Assembly (NCBI GenBank): GCA_965263065.1
Contig: CBDHGH010000003.1
Location: forward strand, 2,170,001-2,234,000
Source of the DNA: TK10-74A sp965263065
GTDB taxonomy: Bacteria; Chloroflexota; Dehalococcoidia; Bin125
DNA length: 64,000 nt
Direction: 5' to 3'
Positions 39,824-49,358 of this stretch are shown one piece after another. The position numbers and the translations under genes were made by a program. The first letter of the stretch is position 1, and each line of letters opens with the position of its first letter. The notes beneath the pieces are model-generated. The model was not told where the DNA came from and ran no database searches. It saw only the letters and a list, made by a program, of their open reading frames with translations.

Positions 39824-42800
39824 GTGATGCTGCCCCAGAGTTCCCGAAGTCAGCTAGTGGGCCGGGGAGTCGTCCTCGCGCTGGCCGTAACGGGGTCGCT
39901 CGCTGCCCTCGCAGCTATCACACCAACGGCGGCCGCGCAAACTGATGTGCCCGATGCGCCCACGGCGGTGGCGGTCTACAGCATCGAGACTCAGAAGCTG
40001 GAGGTGCGCTGGTCCACGTCCGACGCGGCGAATACCACCTCGTTCAAGATCCAGTGGAAGTCGGGAAGCGAGGAGTTCGACTCGTCCCGGCACATGACCA
40101 GCGACCCGGCAACCAGCATCGAGAGCGACCAATCGACCTCAGCGGGCGATCGGTACGTGGACATCATCACCGGGCTGACCGACGGTACCGAGTACACGGT
40201 GCGCGTGGTCGCGTCGAACTCCAACGGGGACAGCGACGCGTCTACGGAAGCGACGGGCACGCCGCAGTCCTCCCCCGGGCAGGTGAAGGAGTTCGTCGAG
40301 AACGAGGTGGTGGAGATCTTCGAGAGTTCGTACCCGTGGCTCCGGGAGACCTGGGACTACGTCGCGGAGCAGAACGTCCGTGTCGCGTTCACCCCTCACG
40401 CCGGCGGTAGCGCAGGCGTCTTCTGCTCTCCGACTCGTCCCATGGAGTCGAACTTGCGGAAGTGCGACACGACGGCGCTCAGCTTCGGCCGCTACGCTCC
40501 CTTCCTGATTCGCGTCATCGTCCACGAGTTGGCGCACGCATTCACGCTGGCGAACCGAGTGGCTGCGACCCCTGCTCCCTTGGGAATCGCCTTTCTCTAC
40601 TTCTATGACTTGCCCCCCGGTTCACAGCGATCAGCGCTCTGCGACCCCAAAGAGTTGTATGCCGACGCTCTGACCGTGCTCACGTTCGGAACCGACTGGC
40701 CCTCCGAAAACCGAGGCTATTGGGCAGTGTGCCCCCATACGCCCGATGAAGTGAGCGACGAGGCTCTGGGCGTGGTCAGGAGCGCGAGTACTGGACAGAT
40801 GCCGTCTTGGTTCGCCGACACCTACAACGACTCCGGCGGAGACCCGGACCTGGAGCGCGTTTGGCGCGACCTCAAGCAAATGCCGGAATCCTGGCGCGCG
40901 GCCGCCGTCTTTCAGCTCCGTGACGCGTTTGGGGGATATTGCGACAACCAGAAGGCAACTGCCTCAGCCTTCTTGACCGGCCTCACACGCAACCCCTGGA
41001 ACGACGGCGGCTGCGTACCCGAGGCGCCCGGCAGCCCGTCTGCCACGGCTGTCGGCGATGGCAAGCTGGCCGTCTCGTGGACGCCGCCCGGCGGCGACGG
41101 CGGCTCACCCATCGGGGGCTACAAGGTGCAGTGGAAGTCCGGCGCGGAGGAGTATGACGCCTCGCGGCAGGCGAATGTGCCCGATCCCATGACGACGTTG
41201 GCGACGATCACCGGGCTGACGAATGGAACAGAGTACACCCTGCGGGTGCTTGCCTACAACCACAACGGCGATGGCGCCTCGGCGGCGACGACCGCGACAC
41301 CGGCGGCGGCGGACACGACCAGCCCGGCGCTTCGGGCGGCGAGGGTCGACGGCGCGACCCTCGTGCTGACCTGGAACGAGGCGCTCGATGAGGGGTCCCG
41401 GCCCGTCGCGTCCGCCTTCACCGTGAACGTGGCCGGCGCGACGCGCGGGGTCGATCAGGTCGCGGTGTCCGGCGGCGCCGTCACCCTGACGCTGTCCTCG
41501 TCGGTGCACGTGGGGGAGGTGGTGACGGTCGGCTACGCCGTGCCCACCGGATCGTCCGCGAACCCGCTCCGGGATACGGCGGAGAATAACGCTGCGGGCT
41601 TCTCGGGCCAGGCGGTCCGCAACGATGCGACCGCGGTGGCGATCAGCTCGGACCCTGGGTCGGACATGACCTACATCTTCGGCCACGGGTTCGGCCGCGA
41701 GGACGGGATCGAGGTGACGGTCACGTACGGTGAGAGCGTTCGGGTGAGCGGTGTGCCCCAACTGACGTTGCAAATCGGCGACGCCCTGCGGGACGCGAGG
41801 TACCAGAGCGGCTCGGGCACGACCGCGTTGACCTTCCGCTATACGGTCACCGAGGGCGAAACCGACACCGACGGCCTCAGCGTCCCGGCCGGAGACATCC
41901 AGACCGCCGACGGCGCCATCAGGTACGTCTCCACGAGCGCCAGGGCGCCGGCGCGCGTGGAGCTGGACGCGCAGTCCGGCCACAGGGTGGATGCCGTGCG
42001 TCCGGTGCTGGTCTCAGCGAAGGCAGTTGCCACCGGCAACACGCTGGCGCTCACCTGGGATAAGGCGATGGAGGAGAACTCCCAGGCGCCGCCGCATGTC
42101 CGCGGCTTCAATCTGCATGATCGGGCCAGCGGCACGGATCGCGACATCAGCAGTGTCTCGGTGAGCAGCAAGGTCGTGACCTTGACGCTCGTGGCGCCGG
42201 TGTCGTCGGGTGACCAACTCACGGTCTCCTATGGCGTCCCGTACAAGACATATACACCACTGAGGGACGCGCTCGGGAACTATGCGGGCGGGAACGAAGC
42301 GGACGTCACGATAGAGGAGGCCACGATAGAGGAGGCCACGAACAGCGCGCCACAGTTTCCGTCCAGCGAGGACGGCGCCCGCAGCGTCGACGAGAACATG
42401 CCGACTCGCGTGCACGTCGGCGCACCGATCGTCGCCACCGACCCCGAGAACGACACGCTGACCTATTCGCTGTCCGGTCCCATCGCCGGTTTCTTCGGCC
42501 TGAACACATCCACCGGGCAGTTGAGTACCCGGACCACATTCGACTACGAGACGAGGCAGAGCTACGCGGTCACACTCTCCGTCCACGACGGCAAGGACCC
42601 TCAGGGCAACCCGAGCACGGCGATCGACGACAGCATCACGGTGACCGTCAACGTCGCCAACGTGGATGAGCCGGGGATGCTCAGCCTCTCCTCGGAGCAG
42701 CCACAGGTGGACGCGGGGCTGACCGCCAGCCTGACCGATCCCGACGGTGCCATCAGCGACCGCACCTGGGTCTGGGAGCGGTCACTGGATCAGGGCGACT

Positions 42801-44902
42801 GGGCGGTCATCAACGGGGCCGCCACGGCCGGCTACACGCCGGTGGATGCCGACCTGAACCACTACCTGCGCGCGACGGTCTCGTACACCGACGGCGAGGG
42901 CAGCGGCAAGAGCGCCACGGAGTTCTCGGACTACCGGACACAGGCTGTGCCCGCCGTGAACAGCCCGCCGGAATTCCCGGCAATCCGACTGACCCGCTCT
43001 GTCGCGGAGAACTCAGCGGCTGATACACCCGTCGGCGCCCCGGTCGTGGCCAGCGACGCCGAGAACGACCCGCTGACCTACAGCCTGACTGGCGGCGACA
43101 CGAACCGCTTCAGCGTCGACCGTGACGACGGCCAGATCCGGGTGCGCGAGGGCGCCGCGCTGGACCACGAGGCGGGGGTGACCTACTCGGTGACCGTCAC
43201 CGCCGCGGATCCCTCCACCGCCCGCGACAGCGTGCTCGTCGACATCACCGTCACGGACGTGAACGACGCGCCGGAGTTCCCGGGGACTGCGGCCGAGCGC
43301 ACCGTCGCGCCGGGCGTGGACGCCGGGACGAACGTCGGCCGGCCCGTCACCGCCTCGGATGCCGACGGCGACATGCTCGCCTACTTCCTGAGCGGTTCGT
43401 CCGCCTTCGTCATCGACGAGCGCACGGGCCAGATCACGGTGGCTGAGAACACCGTCCTCGACCCGGACGTTCAGGACACCTACACGGTGACGGTCACTGC
43501 CGAGGATCCGTCCTTCGCTAGCACGAGCGTCGACATCACCATCACCGTCAGGCAGCCACCGACCCGTGGCGGCGGTGGCGGCGGCGGCGGCTTCGGGCCC
43601 GGCCCGGGGGAGGTGCTGCTGGTGGTCACGGCGGCGATCGTCGGTGAGGAGGCGCCGCCCGGCCAGCGCTACGCCTTCGCCTTCGCGTGCACCACGCCCG
43701 ACGGCGTGCCGGCGAACCCCTGGACGTTCACCGTCGGCGTGGGGCAGGGACAGGGGCGCTTCGTCCCGGGCGAGATCCCCTGCTCCCTGACGGTCACCGA
43801 CGCCGGCGGCGCCGACCGGGTGGACGGCCTCTTCACCGCTCTCGTGCTCGGGGAGGACGACCGGCGCGTCGTCGTGACCTTCACCTACGGGATCGTGGCG
43901 ACGCCCGTCGATCCCGAGGCGGAGACCGTCGTCGAGGAGGACGGCGTCTCACTGACCATCCCTGAGGGCTCCCGCGACGCCCCCTACGCGGTGCTGTTGG
44001 AGACCGGCGGAGAGCACTGCGAGGGTCGCCTCGAACTCGATGGTGAATCGATCGCCTGCCACACGGTGACCGTGTACGACGCGGACGGGGAGGAGGAAGA
44101 GGAGCGCATCGATCTTCTCGTGCCCGCCACCGTCACCATCACGCTGGACGCCGCGAAAGTCGAGGAGCTGGGAGGACTCGAAGGGGTGCGCGCCGCTCGA
44201 GAGCGCGGCGAGCTGCGCATGCTTCAGCGCGACGATGCGGAGTCGCCCTGGCAGGAAATCCCGTTCACCGTCGTGGAGACCGACGACGGCGCGGTCGAGA
44301 TCGTCGTCTCCGTGTCCACATTCAGCGACTTCTCGCTCGTCACCGCCCCGCCGCGGCTGCGGGGCGTCCCACTGCACGACGGCTGGACCGTGGTCGTCTG
44401 GGACGGCGCGGATGGGGCGTCCATTCCCGAGGCACTCGGTGACGTCGCGGATCATGTAGACGTGATCTACCAATGGGTGGCCGAGGCCCAGACCTGGCGC
44501 AGCCACCGCCCCGGCGCGCCGATCCTCAGCGCGTTCGACAGCTTCACCCGCGGCGCGACGTACTGGGTCCGGTCGAGCGAAGCGGTGGAGTGGACGGTCG
44601 TTGGGGGGCCGCTTGAGCCCCCGGCGGCAGGCCCGATCCGCCTCCACGACGGCTGGACCGAGGTCGTTTGGGACGGGCCGGACGGGGCGCCGATCGCTGC
44701 GGCGCTGGGCGACATCCTCGACCAGGTCGAGGTCGTCTACCAGTGGCTCGGCGAGACGCAGACCTGGGGCAGCTTCCGACCCGGCGGCCCAGCGTTCCTG
44801 AACGCGTTCGACACGTTCCAGACGGGCGGGAGCTACTGGATCGCCGTCACGGAGGCGGTCGAGTGGGCGGTTGCGCAAGGCGGGGCGACGGCGACCCCCT
44901 GA
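39824..44902 (+). CDS. secreted multidomain adhesin with embedded metallopeptidase domain
   Basis: A 1692-residue exported protein. A signal peptide (about 1-40, ending 'TAAAQ') is followed by a fibronectin type III domain (45-150), a region with a zinc-peptidase motif 'VIVHELAHAFTL' near 230 and a downstream 'DPKELYADAL', a second fibronectin III (about 400-490), two SwmB-type domains (about 495-610 and 725-830), and at least three cadherin-like domains (about 840-1240, e.g. 'VVASDAENDPLTYSLTG'). A poly-Gly linker near 1250 leads to a hydrophilic domain, and two C-terminal 'HDGWT.VVWDG' repeats close the protein. It is likely cell-surface or matrix-associated. The start is the GTG at 39824 or the adjoining ATG. 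The whole gene lies between perfect 45-bp repeats of the rel 3' end. Confidence 0.8.
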   Translation: MMLPQSSRSQLVGRGVVLALAVTGSLAALAAITPTAAAQTDVPDAPTAVAVYSIETQKLEVRWSTSDAANTTSFKIQWKSGSEEFDSSRHMTSDPATSIESDQSTSAGDRYVDIITGLTDGTEYTVRVVASNSNGDSDASTEATGTPQSSPGQVKEFVENEVVEIFESSYPWLRETWDYVAEQNVRVAFTPHAGGSAGVFCSPTRPMESNLRKCDTTALSFGRYAPFLIRVIVHELAHAFTLANRVAATPAPLGIAFLYFYDLPPGSQRSALCDPKELYADALTVLTFGTDWPSENRGYWAVCPHTPDEVSDEALGVVRSASTGQMPSWFADTYNDSGGDPDLERVWRDLKQMPESWRAAAVFQLRDAFGGYCDNQKATASAFLTGLTRNPWNDGGCVPEAPGSPSATAVGDGKLAVSWTPPGGDGGSPIGGYKVQWKSGAEEYDASRQANVPDPMTTLATITGLTNGTEYTLRVLAYNHNGDGASAATTATPAAADTTSPALRAARVDGATLVLTWNEALDEGSRPVASAFTVNVAGATRGVDQVAVSGGAVTLTLSSSVHVGEVVTVGYAVPTGSSANPLRDTAENNAAGFSGQAVRNDATAVAISSDPGSDMTYIFGHGFGREDGIEVTVTYGESVRVSGVPQLTLQIGDALRDARYQSGSGTTALTFRYTVTEGETDTDGLSVPAGDIQTADGAIRYVSTSARAPARVELDAQSGHRVDAVRPVLVSAKAVATGNTLALTWDKAMEENSQAPPHVRGFNLHDRASGTDRDISSVSVSSKVVTLTLVAPVSSGDQLTVSYGVPYKTYTPLRDALGNYAGGNEADVTIEEATIEEATNSAPQFPSSEDGARSVDENMPTRVHVGAPIVATDPENDTLTYSLSGPIAGFFGLNTSTGQLSTRTTFDYETRQSYAVTLSVHDGKDPQGNPSTAIDDSITVTVNVANVDEPGMLSLSSEQPQVDAGLTASLTDPDGAISDRTWVWERSLDQGDWAVINGAATAGYTPVDADLNHYLRATVSYTDGEGSGKSATEFSDYRTQAVPAVNSPPEFPAIRLTRSVAENSAADTPVGAPVVASDAENDPLTYSLTGGDTNRFSVDRDDGQIRVREGAALDHEAGVTYSVTVTAADPSTARDSVLVDITVTDVNDAPEFPGTAAERTVAPGVDAGTNVGRPVTASDADGDMLAYFLSGSSAFVIDERTGQITVAENTVLDPDVQDTYTVTVTAEDPSFASTSVDITITVRQPPTRGGGGGGGGFGPGPGEVLLVVTAAIVGEEAPPGQRYAFAFACTTPDGVPANPWTFTVGVGQGQGRFVPGEIPCSLTVTDAGGADRVDGLFTALVLGEDDRRVVVTFTYGIVATPVDPEAETVVEEDGVSLTIPEGSRDAPYAVLLETGGEHCEGRLELDGESIACHTVTVYDADGEEEEERIDLLVPATVTITLDAAKVEELGGLEGVRAARERGELRMLQRDDAESPWQEIPFTVVETDDGAVEIVVSVSTFSDFSLVTAPPRLRGVPLHDGWTVVVWDGADGASIPEALGDVADHVDVIYQWVAEAQTWRSHRPGAPILSAFDSFTRGATYWVRSSEAVEWTVVGGPLEPPAAGPIRLHDGWTEVVWDGPDGAPIAAALGDILDQVEVVYQWLGETQTWGSFRPGGPAFLNAFDTFQTGGSYWIAVTEAVEWAVAQGGATATP

Positions 44903-44907
44903 TCGGG

Positions 44908-44952
44908 CGCCATCCGCGGCGTCCTCGGCGTCGAGCGGGAGCGGTAGTCGGG
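44908..44952 (+). repeat. 45-bp direct repeat, right copy
   Basis: An exact copy of 39496-39540 placed six bases after the adhesin stop. It re-creates the rel end sequence, including a stop codon, directly upstream of the comM promoter. The rel-comM junction was therefore probably one locus before the adhesin segment entered. Confidence 0.92.
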
Positions 44953-44993
44953 CGGCGACTGCGCATCCCGACCGACGCCTCTACCATCCCCGC

Positions 44994-46553
44994 ATGCTTG
45001 CCAGCGTCAACGGCTGCGCCGTCGTCGGGCTCAGCGGCGAGATCGTCACCGTCGAGGTCGACCTCACCCGTGGGCTGCCCGCCATCCACATCGTCGGCCT
45101 GCCCGACGCCGCCGTCTCCGAGGCGCGCGAGCGCGTCCGCGCCGCCCTGCGCAACGCCGGCGCGCGCCTGCCCACCGGCCGCATCATCGTCAACTTGGCC
45201 CCCGCCGACCTGCGCAAGGAGGGCACCGGCTACGACCTGCCCATCGCCGTCGGCATCCTCGTCGCCTCGGGCCAGATCCCCGATGAGTTCGCCCGCGGCG
45301 CGGTGTTCATCGGCGAGCTCGCGCTCAACGGCGACCTGCGCCACGTGCCCGGCGTGCTGCCCGTCGCCACCTCCCTGCGCGACCGCGACTCCCGCCGCCT
45401 CGTCCTGGCCGAGGCCGACGCGCCCGAGGCCGCGCTGATCGACGGCATTGAGGTTCTCGGCTTCCCCACCCTCGCGGCCCTGATGGAGACCGCCAGCGGC
45501 GACGCCCCGCTGCCGCCGCCGCCCCCCGCCGACGACCCGGCCCGCGACGCCGGGCGCCACGTCAGCCCGGCCCCCGTCGACTTCAGCGATGTGCGCGGCC
45601 AGGAGCACGTCAAGCGCGCCCTCGAGGTCGCCGCCGCGGGCGGACACAACCTGCTCATGTCGGGGCCGCCGGGCGCCGGCAAGACGCTGCTCGCCCGCGC
45701 CGTGCCCGGCGTGCTGCCCGCCCTCACCCGCGACGAAGCCCTCAGCGTCACGGCCGTCTACAGCGTGGGCGGCATGCTGCCCGAGGGCGTCAGCCTCGTC
45801 CGCGAGCGCCCCTTCCGCTCGCCGCACCACACCATCTCCAACGCCGGCCTCGTCGGCGGCGGCCGCAAGCCGCGCCCCGGCGAGATCAGTCTCGCCCACC
45901 ACGGCGTCCTCTTCCTCGACGAGCTGCCCGAGTTCAACGTCGGCGCGCTCGAATCCCTCCGCCAGCCCCTCGAGGACCGCGTCATCACCATCGCGCGCGT
46001 CCACGGCGCCGTCACCTACCCCGCCAACTTCATGCTCGTCGCCGCCATGAACCCCTGCCCCTGCGGCAACTACGGCGACCCCGTCGCCGCCTGCACCTGC
46101 CCCGAGAGCGCCGTCCTGCGCTACCAGCGCCGCATCTCCGGCCCGCTGCTCGACCGCATCGACCTGTTCGCCGAAGTCCCCCGCGTCGACTACGACAAGC
46201 TCGCCGCCCTCACCGATCCCGAGCCCTCGAGCGCCGTCCGCGACCGCATCGCGCGCGCCCGGGACCTCCAGATCGCGCGCGACGACGGCCAAGCGCGCCC
46301 GCCCCACGCCCCGGCGCCCACCAACGCCGCCCTCAGCCCCCGCCAAGTCCGCGAGCGCTGCCAAGAGCAACTCACCGCCGAGGCCGGCGCCCTCATCAAG
46401 ATGGCGATGGCCCAGCTCCACCTCTCCGCCCGCGCCTTCAACCGCGTCCTCAAAGTCGCCCGCACCGTCGCCGACCTCGTCGCCTCCGACCCCATCGAGG
46501 CGGCCCACGTCGCCGAAGCGATCCAGTACCGCCGTCGCGGGTCGGGGAGGTGA
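44994..46553 (+). CDS. comM: ComM/YifB family Mg-chelatase-like AAA ATPase
   Basis: A 519-residue ComM protein, a hexameric helicase that extends branch migration during natural transformation. The N-terminal domain starts 'MLASVNGCAVVGLSGEIVTV' and has 'GLPDAAVSEARERVRAALRN'; the AAA core has Walker A 'GPPGAGKT' at about 223-230 and 'SLAHHGVLFLDELPEFN' (Walker B); and 'NPCPCGNYGDPVAACTC' is the Cys cluster. Full family length. The -10 box TACCAT at 44982-44987 ends 6 nt before the ATG (leaderless). It probably followed rel directly before the adhesin segment was inserted. Confidence 0.94.
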   Translation: MLASVNGCAVVGLSGEIVTVEVDLTRGLPAIHIVGLPDAAVSEARERVRAALRNAGARLPTGRIIVNLAPADLRKEGTGYDLPIAVGILVASGQIPDEFARGAVFIGELALNGDLRHVPGVLPVATSLRDRDSRRLVLAEADAPEAALIDGIEVLGFPTLAALMETASGDAPLPPPPPADDPARDAGRHVSPAPVDFSDVRGQEHVKRALEVAAAGGHNLLMSGPPGAGKTLLARAVPGVLPALTRDEALSVTAVYSVGGMLPEGVSLVRERPFRSPHHTISNAGLVGGGRKPRPGEISLAHHGVLFLDELPEFNVGALESLRQPLEDRVITIARVHGAVTYPANFMLVAAMNPCPCGNYGDPVAACTCPESAVLRYQRRISGPLLDRIDLFAEVPRVDYDKLAALTDPEPSSAVRDRIARARDLQIARDDGQARPPHAPAPTNAALSPRQVRERCQEQLTAEAGALIKMAMAQLHLSARAFNRVLKVARTVADLVASDPIEAAHVAEAIQYRRRGSGR

Positions 46554-46571
46554 GGCCGGGCCGCCGCTTGC

Positions 46572-48293
46572 CTAACGCGGCGAACGCTCGGCGATCACCG
46601 CGAGGAGATGCTGCAGGACTTGCGCGACCACGTGGTCGATGTCGGGCCCTTGCGTGTGCAGCTCCGGGTAGGCGATGCGAGCGTCCAATTCCGAGAGGCG
46701 CGTGTCGCCGACGGAAACTGACCGGGAGAGAGAGTCACTCCCAAGCTTCCACCCGAGGGATGCCTTCACGCTGAAGTCACTGTCGCTGCTGCCCGTGTAC
46801 ACGGTGAACCGGTATTCGCGCACCAGTTCGACGGGCCGGTCATCTCTCAGCTTGAATCCTCGGCCGAGAAGGTGCTGCTTCTTGGTCTCTTCCCACTGGC
46901 GAGCCTCGAGTAGCTCGGTGCCCCAGGTGCCCCGGGGGCCGAATCTGGCATTGCTACTCCAGGCGAAGTCATGGAAGAGGCTCTCCCCCACGCGCCGGCA
47001 GGCAGGATCCAGCTCGTCGAGAGTCGGCCGGATGTGACCGAGGTAGGCGGCATCCAGCTTCTCGACATCCGAGTCGTCCGGCGCCGGCCCTCTCCTCTCA
47101 TGCACGAAGGCCGCGACCTCCTGATCGACCTCGAATCGCTCCAGCACTGCGGCGAACTCCGTGAGCGGCACGACCTCGCAGTCGCTTCGTGACTGACGCG
47201 CCATCCCGCCGTAGACGACGGTCTTCGCGGACACGGCCGGAACGAGCTCGGCGACGCGATAGATCGAGGTGAAGTAATCGGACGCCACGGTGGACCCCGA
47301 CTTGGCCTCGATCGCGCTGATGCCCTGGCCGGTCTCATAGAAGAGGTCGCACTCCAGCCCTCGTGAGTCCCGGAAGAACGAGAGGTTGGGCTGCCGGCCT
47401 CGGTTGAAGCCGTGCTTCAACGCCTCCGTCACGACCACGTTCTCGAAGAGCGCTCCACGGAGGGGGTGCGTCGCGACCTGCTGGGGGCTCTCGATGCCCA
47501 GCAGGTAGCTGGCCAGTCCGACATCATGGAAGTAGAGCTTGGGCGACCTGACCAGCCGCTTGCGGATGTTGGCGTGGAACGGCGGCAGTTGGAAGGCGAT
47601 GTAGCTCCGGTCGAGGATCGCGAGCCACTCTCGCGCAGTCGTGTGCGAGACGCCGGCATCCGACCCCAGCGAAGTCAGGTTGACCAGTTGCCCCACCCGC
47701 CCCGCGCAGAGCCGCACGAAGAGCCGGAACGCCGAGAGGTTGCGGATGCCGCCCAGCCGGCGCACGTCCCGCTCGACGTAGGTCTCGAAGTAGTCGCCGA
47801 GCGCCTGCCGCGGGTCCAGCCCCTGATCGAGGATCCGGGGGTAGAACCCGGAGTAGATGATGTCGTCGATCGCCTCGCTTGCGTCCGCGCGCCGCCGCTC
47901 CCTGAGGGACAACGGCAGCAAGCGGAGCAGGGCCGTGCGTCCGGCGAGCGACTGGCTGATGGCGTCGGAGAGCCGGAATTGCTCGCTGCCGGTGAGCACG
48001 AACAGGCCGTTGCGACCCCGCTCATCGGCGAGGACCTGCAGGTAGGAGAGCAGCGCCGGCACGTATTGGACCTCATCGATGATGGCGCCGTCGCCCAACC
48101 GTGCGAGGAAGCCCCGCGGGTCGGACTCCGCGAAGTCCCGCTGGTCCGGTGCTTCCAGATTGACGTACTGGAGGCCGGGGAAGGCGGCGCGGCACAGCGT
48201 GGTCTTGCCCGACTGCCGTGGCCCGGTCACGGTCACGAATGGGTACTGGGCGAAGAGGGCCTTGAGCCGACCGGTGATCTCGCGCTCGATCAT
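46572..48293 (-). CDS. AAA ATPase with DUF4143 and an unusual C-terminal extension
   Basis: A 573-residue protein from the ATG at 48293. Residues 1-170 are the AAA_14 ATPase (Walker A 'GPRQSGKT' at 24-31, 'GAIIDEVQYVPALLSYLQVL' near 70-90); about 195-350 is DUF4143 ('LFENVVVTEALKHGFNRGRQ', 'LECDLFYETGQGISAIEAKS'), a PD-(D/E)XK-like fold. Most family members end near residue 390; this one continues for about 190 residues with no recognised domain ('YLGHIRPTLDELDPACRRVG', 'YRFTVYTGSSDSDFSVKASL'). Possible -10 TATCGT lies 7 nt before the ATG. The family function is unknown; members are common in accessory regions of archaea and bacteria. It is convergent with comM. Confidence 0.85.
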   Translation of the reverse strand: MIEREITGRLKALFAQYPFVTVTGPRQSGKTTLCRAAFPGLQYVNLEAPDQRDFAESDPRGFLARLGDGAIIDEVQYVPALLSYLQVLADERGRNGLFVLTGSEQFRLSDAISQSLAGRTALLRLLPLSLRERRRADASEAIDDIIYSGFYPRILDQGLDPRQALGDYFETYVERDVRRLGGIRNLSAFRLFVRLCAGRVGQLVNLTSLGSDAGVSHTTAREWLAILDRSYIAFQLPPFHANIRKRLVRSPKLYFHDVGLASYLLGIESPQQVATHPLRGALFENVVVTEALKHGFNRGRQPNLSFFRDSRGLECDLFYETGQGISAIEAKSGSTVASDYFTSIYRVAELVPAVSAKTVVYGGMARQSRSDCEVVPLTEFAAVLERFEVDQEVAAFVHERRGPAPDDSDVEKLDAAYLGHIRPTLDELDPACRRVGESLFHDFAWSSNARFGPRGTWGTELLEARQWEETKKQHLLGRGFKLRDDRPVELVREYRFTVYTGSSDSDFSVKASLGWKLGSDSLSRSVSVGDTRLSELDARIAYPELHTQGPDIDHVVAQVLQHLLAVIAERSPR

Positions 48294-48469
48294 GGTGCCA
48301 ACGATACCGCGCGAGTGCACAGACCGCAAGTACCACCTTCATGTTGTGCATCACTGTGATCGGGACGGCATCGAGGTCGCACCGTGGCGGGCCTTGCTGC
48401 GTCCGACCCCATCGCCTTGGATACTGCGATGCTGAGGGACCTCCACATCGACCGACGGGAGCTATAGCC

Positions 48470-48958
48470 ATGCGTTACGCCTATCCCTGCGACATCCGCC
48501 GCGACGAGGAGGAGGCCGCCGCCAGCGGCCGCGAGGCCTACGTCGTGACCTTCCCCGACGTGTACGGGGCCAACACCGGCGGCTGGTCCTGGCAAGAGGC
48601 CCTCGATCTCGCCAAGGACTGCCTGGGCGTCGCGCTGGGCATGTACGTCAAGGCGCGCCAGGATATCCCCGCTCCCAGCCGTCCGGCCGACGGGCAAGTG
48701 CTGATCGCCGTGCGCCCCATCCTCGCGGCGAAGCTCGCCCTCTACACCGCGATGCGAGAGCAGGGCGTGACCAGCGTCGCCCTGGCCCGCCGCCTGGGCG
48801 TGCAGGAGAACGCCGTGCGCCGCCTGCTCGACCCCGGACATCGATCCCACGTCAGCTCGGTCGAGAAGGCGCTGCAGGCCCTCGGCCGATCCCTCGTCGT
48901 GGAGGACGGGGCCACCGCCGCGCGTCCCGGGTCCTCGCCCGCCCTGACGTCGGCCTGA
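48470..48958 (+). CDS. HicB-like antitoxin/regulator
   Basis: A 162-residue protein. The N-terminal part 'REAYVVTFPDVYGANTGGWS' and 'WQEALDLAKDCLGVALGMYV' is the HicB degraded RNase H-like domain, and the C-terminal part 'EQGVTSVALARRLGVQENAV' is a helix-turn-helix. HicB normally neutralises the HicA RNase toxin encoded before it; here the 175 bases upstream contain no HicA-like frame. It is therefore an orphan, perhaps now a transcription regulator. The ATG at 48470 follows GGGAG. Confidence 0.82.
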   Translation: MRYAYPCDIRRDEEEAAASGREAYVVTFPDVYGANTGGWSWQEALDLAKDCLGVALGMYVKARQDIPAPSRPADGQVLIAVRPILAAKLALYTAMREQGVTSVALARRLGVQENAVRRLLDPGHRSHVSSVEKALQALGRSLVVEDGATAARPGSSPALTSA

Positions 48959-49010
48959 CGACACCGCCCTGCCCCCCGACGCCGCTCCCCTGCTACGATC
49001 GACCCGGCCC

Positions 49011-49085
49011 GCCCCCGTAGCTCAGCGGATAGAGCACTGGTCTCCGGAACCAGAGGCGGAGGTTCGACTCCTCTCGGGGGTACCA
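49011..49085 (+). tRNA. tRNA-Arg (anticodon CCG)
   Basis: A complete cloverleaf: acceptor GCCCCCG (49011-49017) pairs with CGGGGGT (49075-49081), the D arm is GCTC/GAGC, the anticodon stem CTGGT/ACCAG encloses CTCCGGA, and the T arm GGAGG-TTCGACT-CCTCT is regular. The anticodon CCG reads CGG. A discriminator A and an encoded CCA follow. TACGAT at 48994-48999 is the likely -10 box, 11 bases upstream. Confidence 0.95.
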
Positions 49086-49118
49086 CCGCTTGATAGGCAC
49101 GTCGATTTTGGAGGCACC

Positions 49119-49358
49119 ATGGCCCTCACGTTCGACACACTGAAAGCAGTGCAGCGACTCCGTGGCCCCCTTCAGAGCCAGGAGGCCGCGGAGGCCGTCG
49201 TCGGAGTACTCGCCGACGCGCAACAGGATCTGGTGACGAAGGGCGACCTGAAGATCGACATGGCTCACCTGGAGAGGCGCATGCTGACGCTGATGCTCCT
49301 CCAGACAGGCATCGTCATTGCCGCTATCGCGGCGATTGAGGTGCTCGTGCCGGGCTAG
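49119..49358 (+). CDS. small coiled-coil membrane protein (DUF1640-like)
   Basis: A 79-residue protein: a helical N-terminal region ('FDTLKAVQRLRGPLQSQEAA', 'LVTKGDLKIDMAHLERRM') and one C-terminal membrane helix ('LLQTGIVIAAIAAIEVLV'). This coiled-coil-plus-tail-anchor pattern matches small DUF1640/CCDC90-like bacterial proteins. GGAGG lies 6 bases before the ATG. It follows the tRNA by 33 bases and may be expressed by read-through. No firm role. Confidence 0.7.
   Translation: MALTFDTLKAVQRLRGPLQSQEAAEAVVGVLADAQQDLVTKGDLKIDMAHLERRMLTLMLLQTGIVIAAIAAIEVLVPG

Noticed and set aside
44847..46508. Long minus-strand frame opposite comM
   Set aside because: Low-complexity composition and complete overlap with a well-supported gene.
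48294..48469. A HicA toxin upstream of the HicB-like gene
   Set aside because: No frame with the HicA helix and dsRNA-binding pattern is present on either strand.
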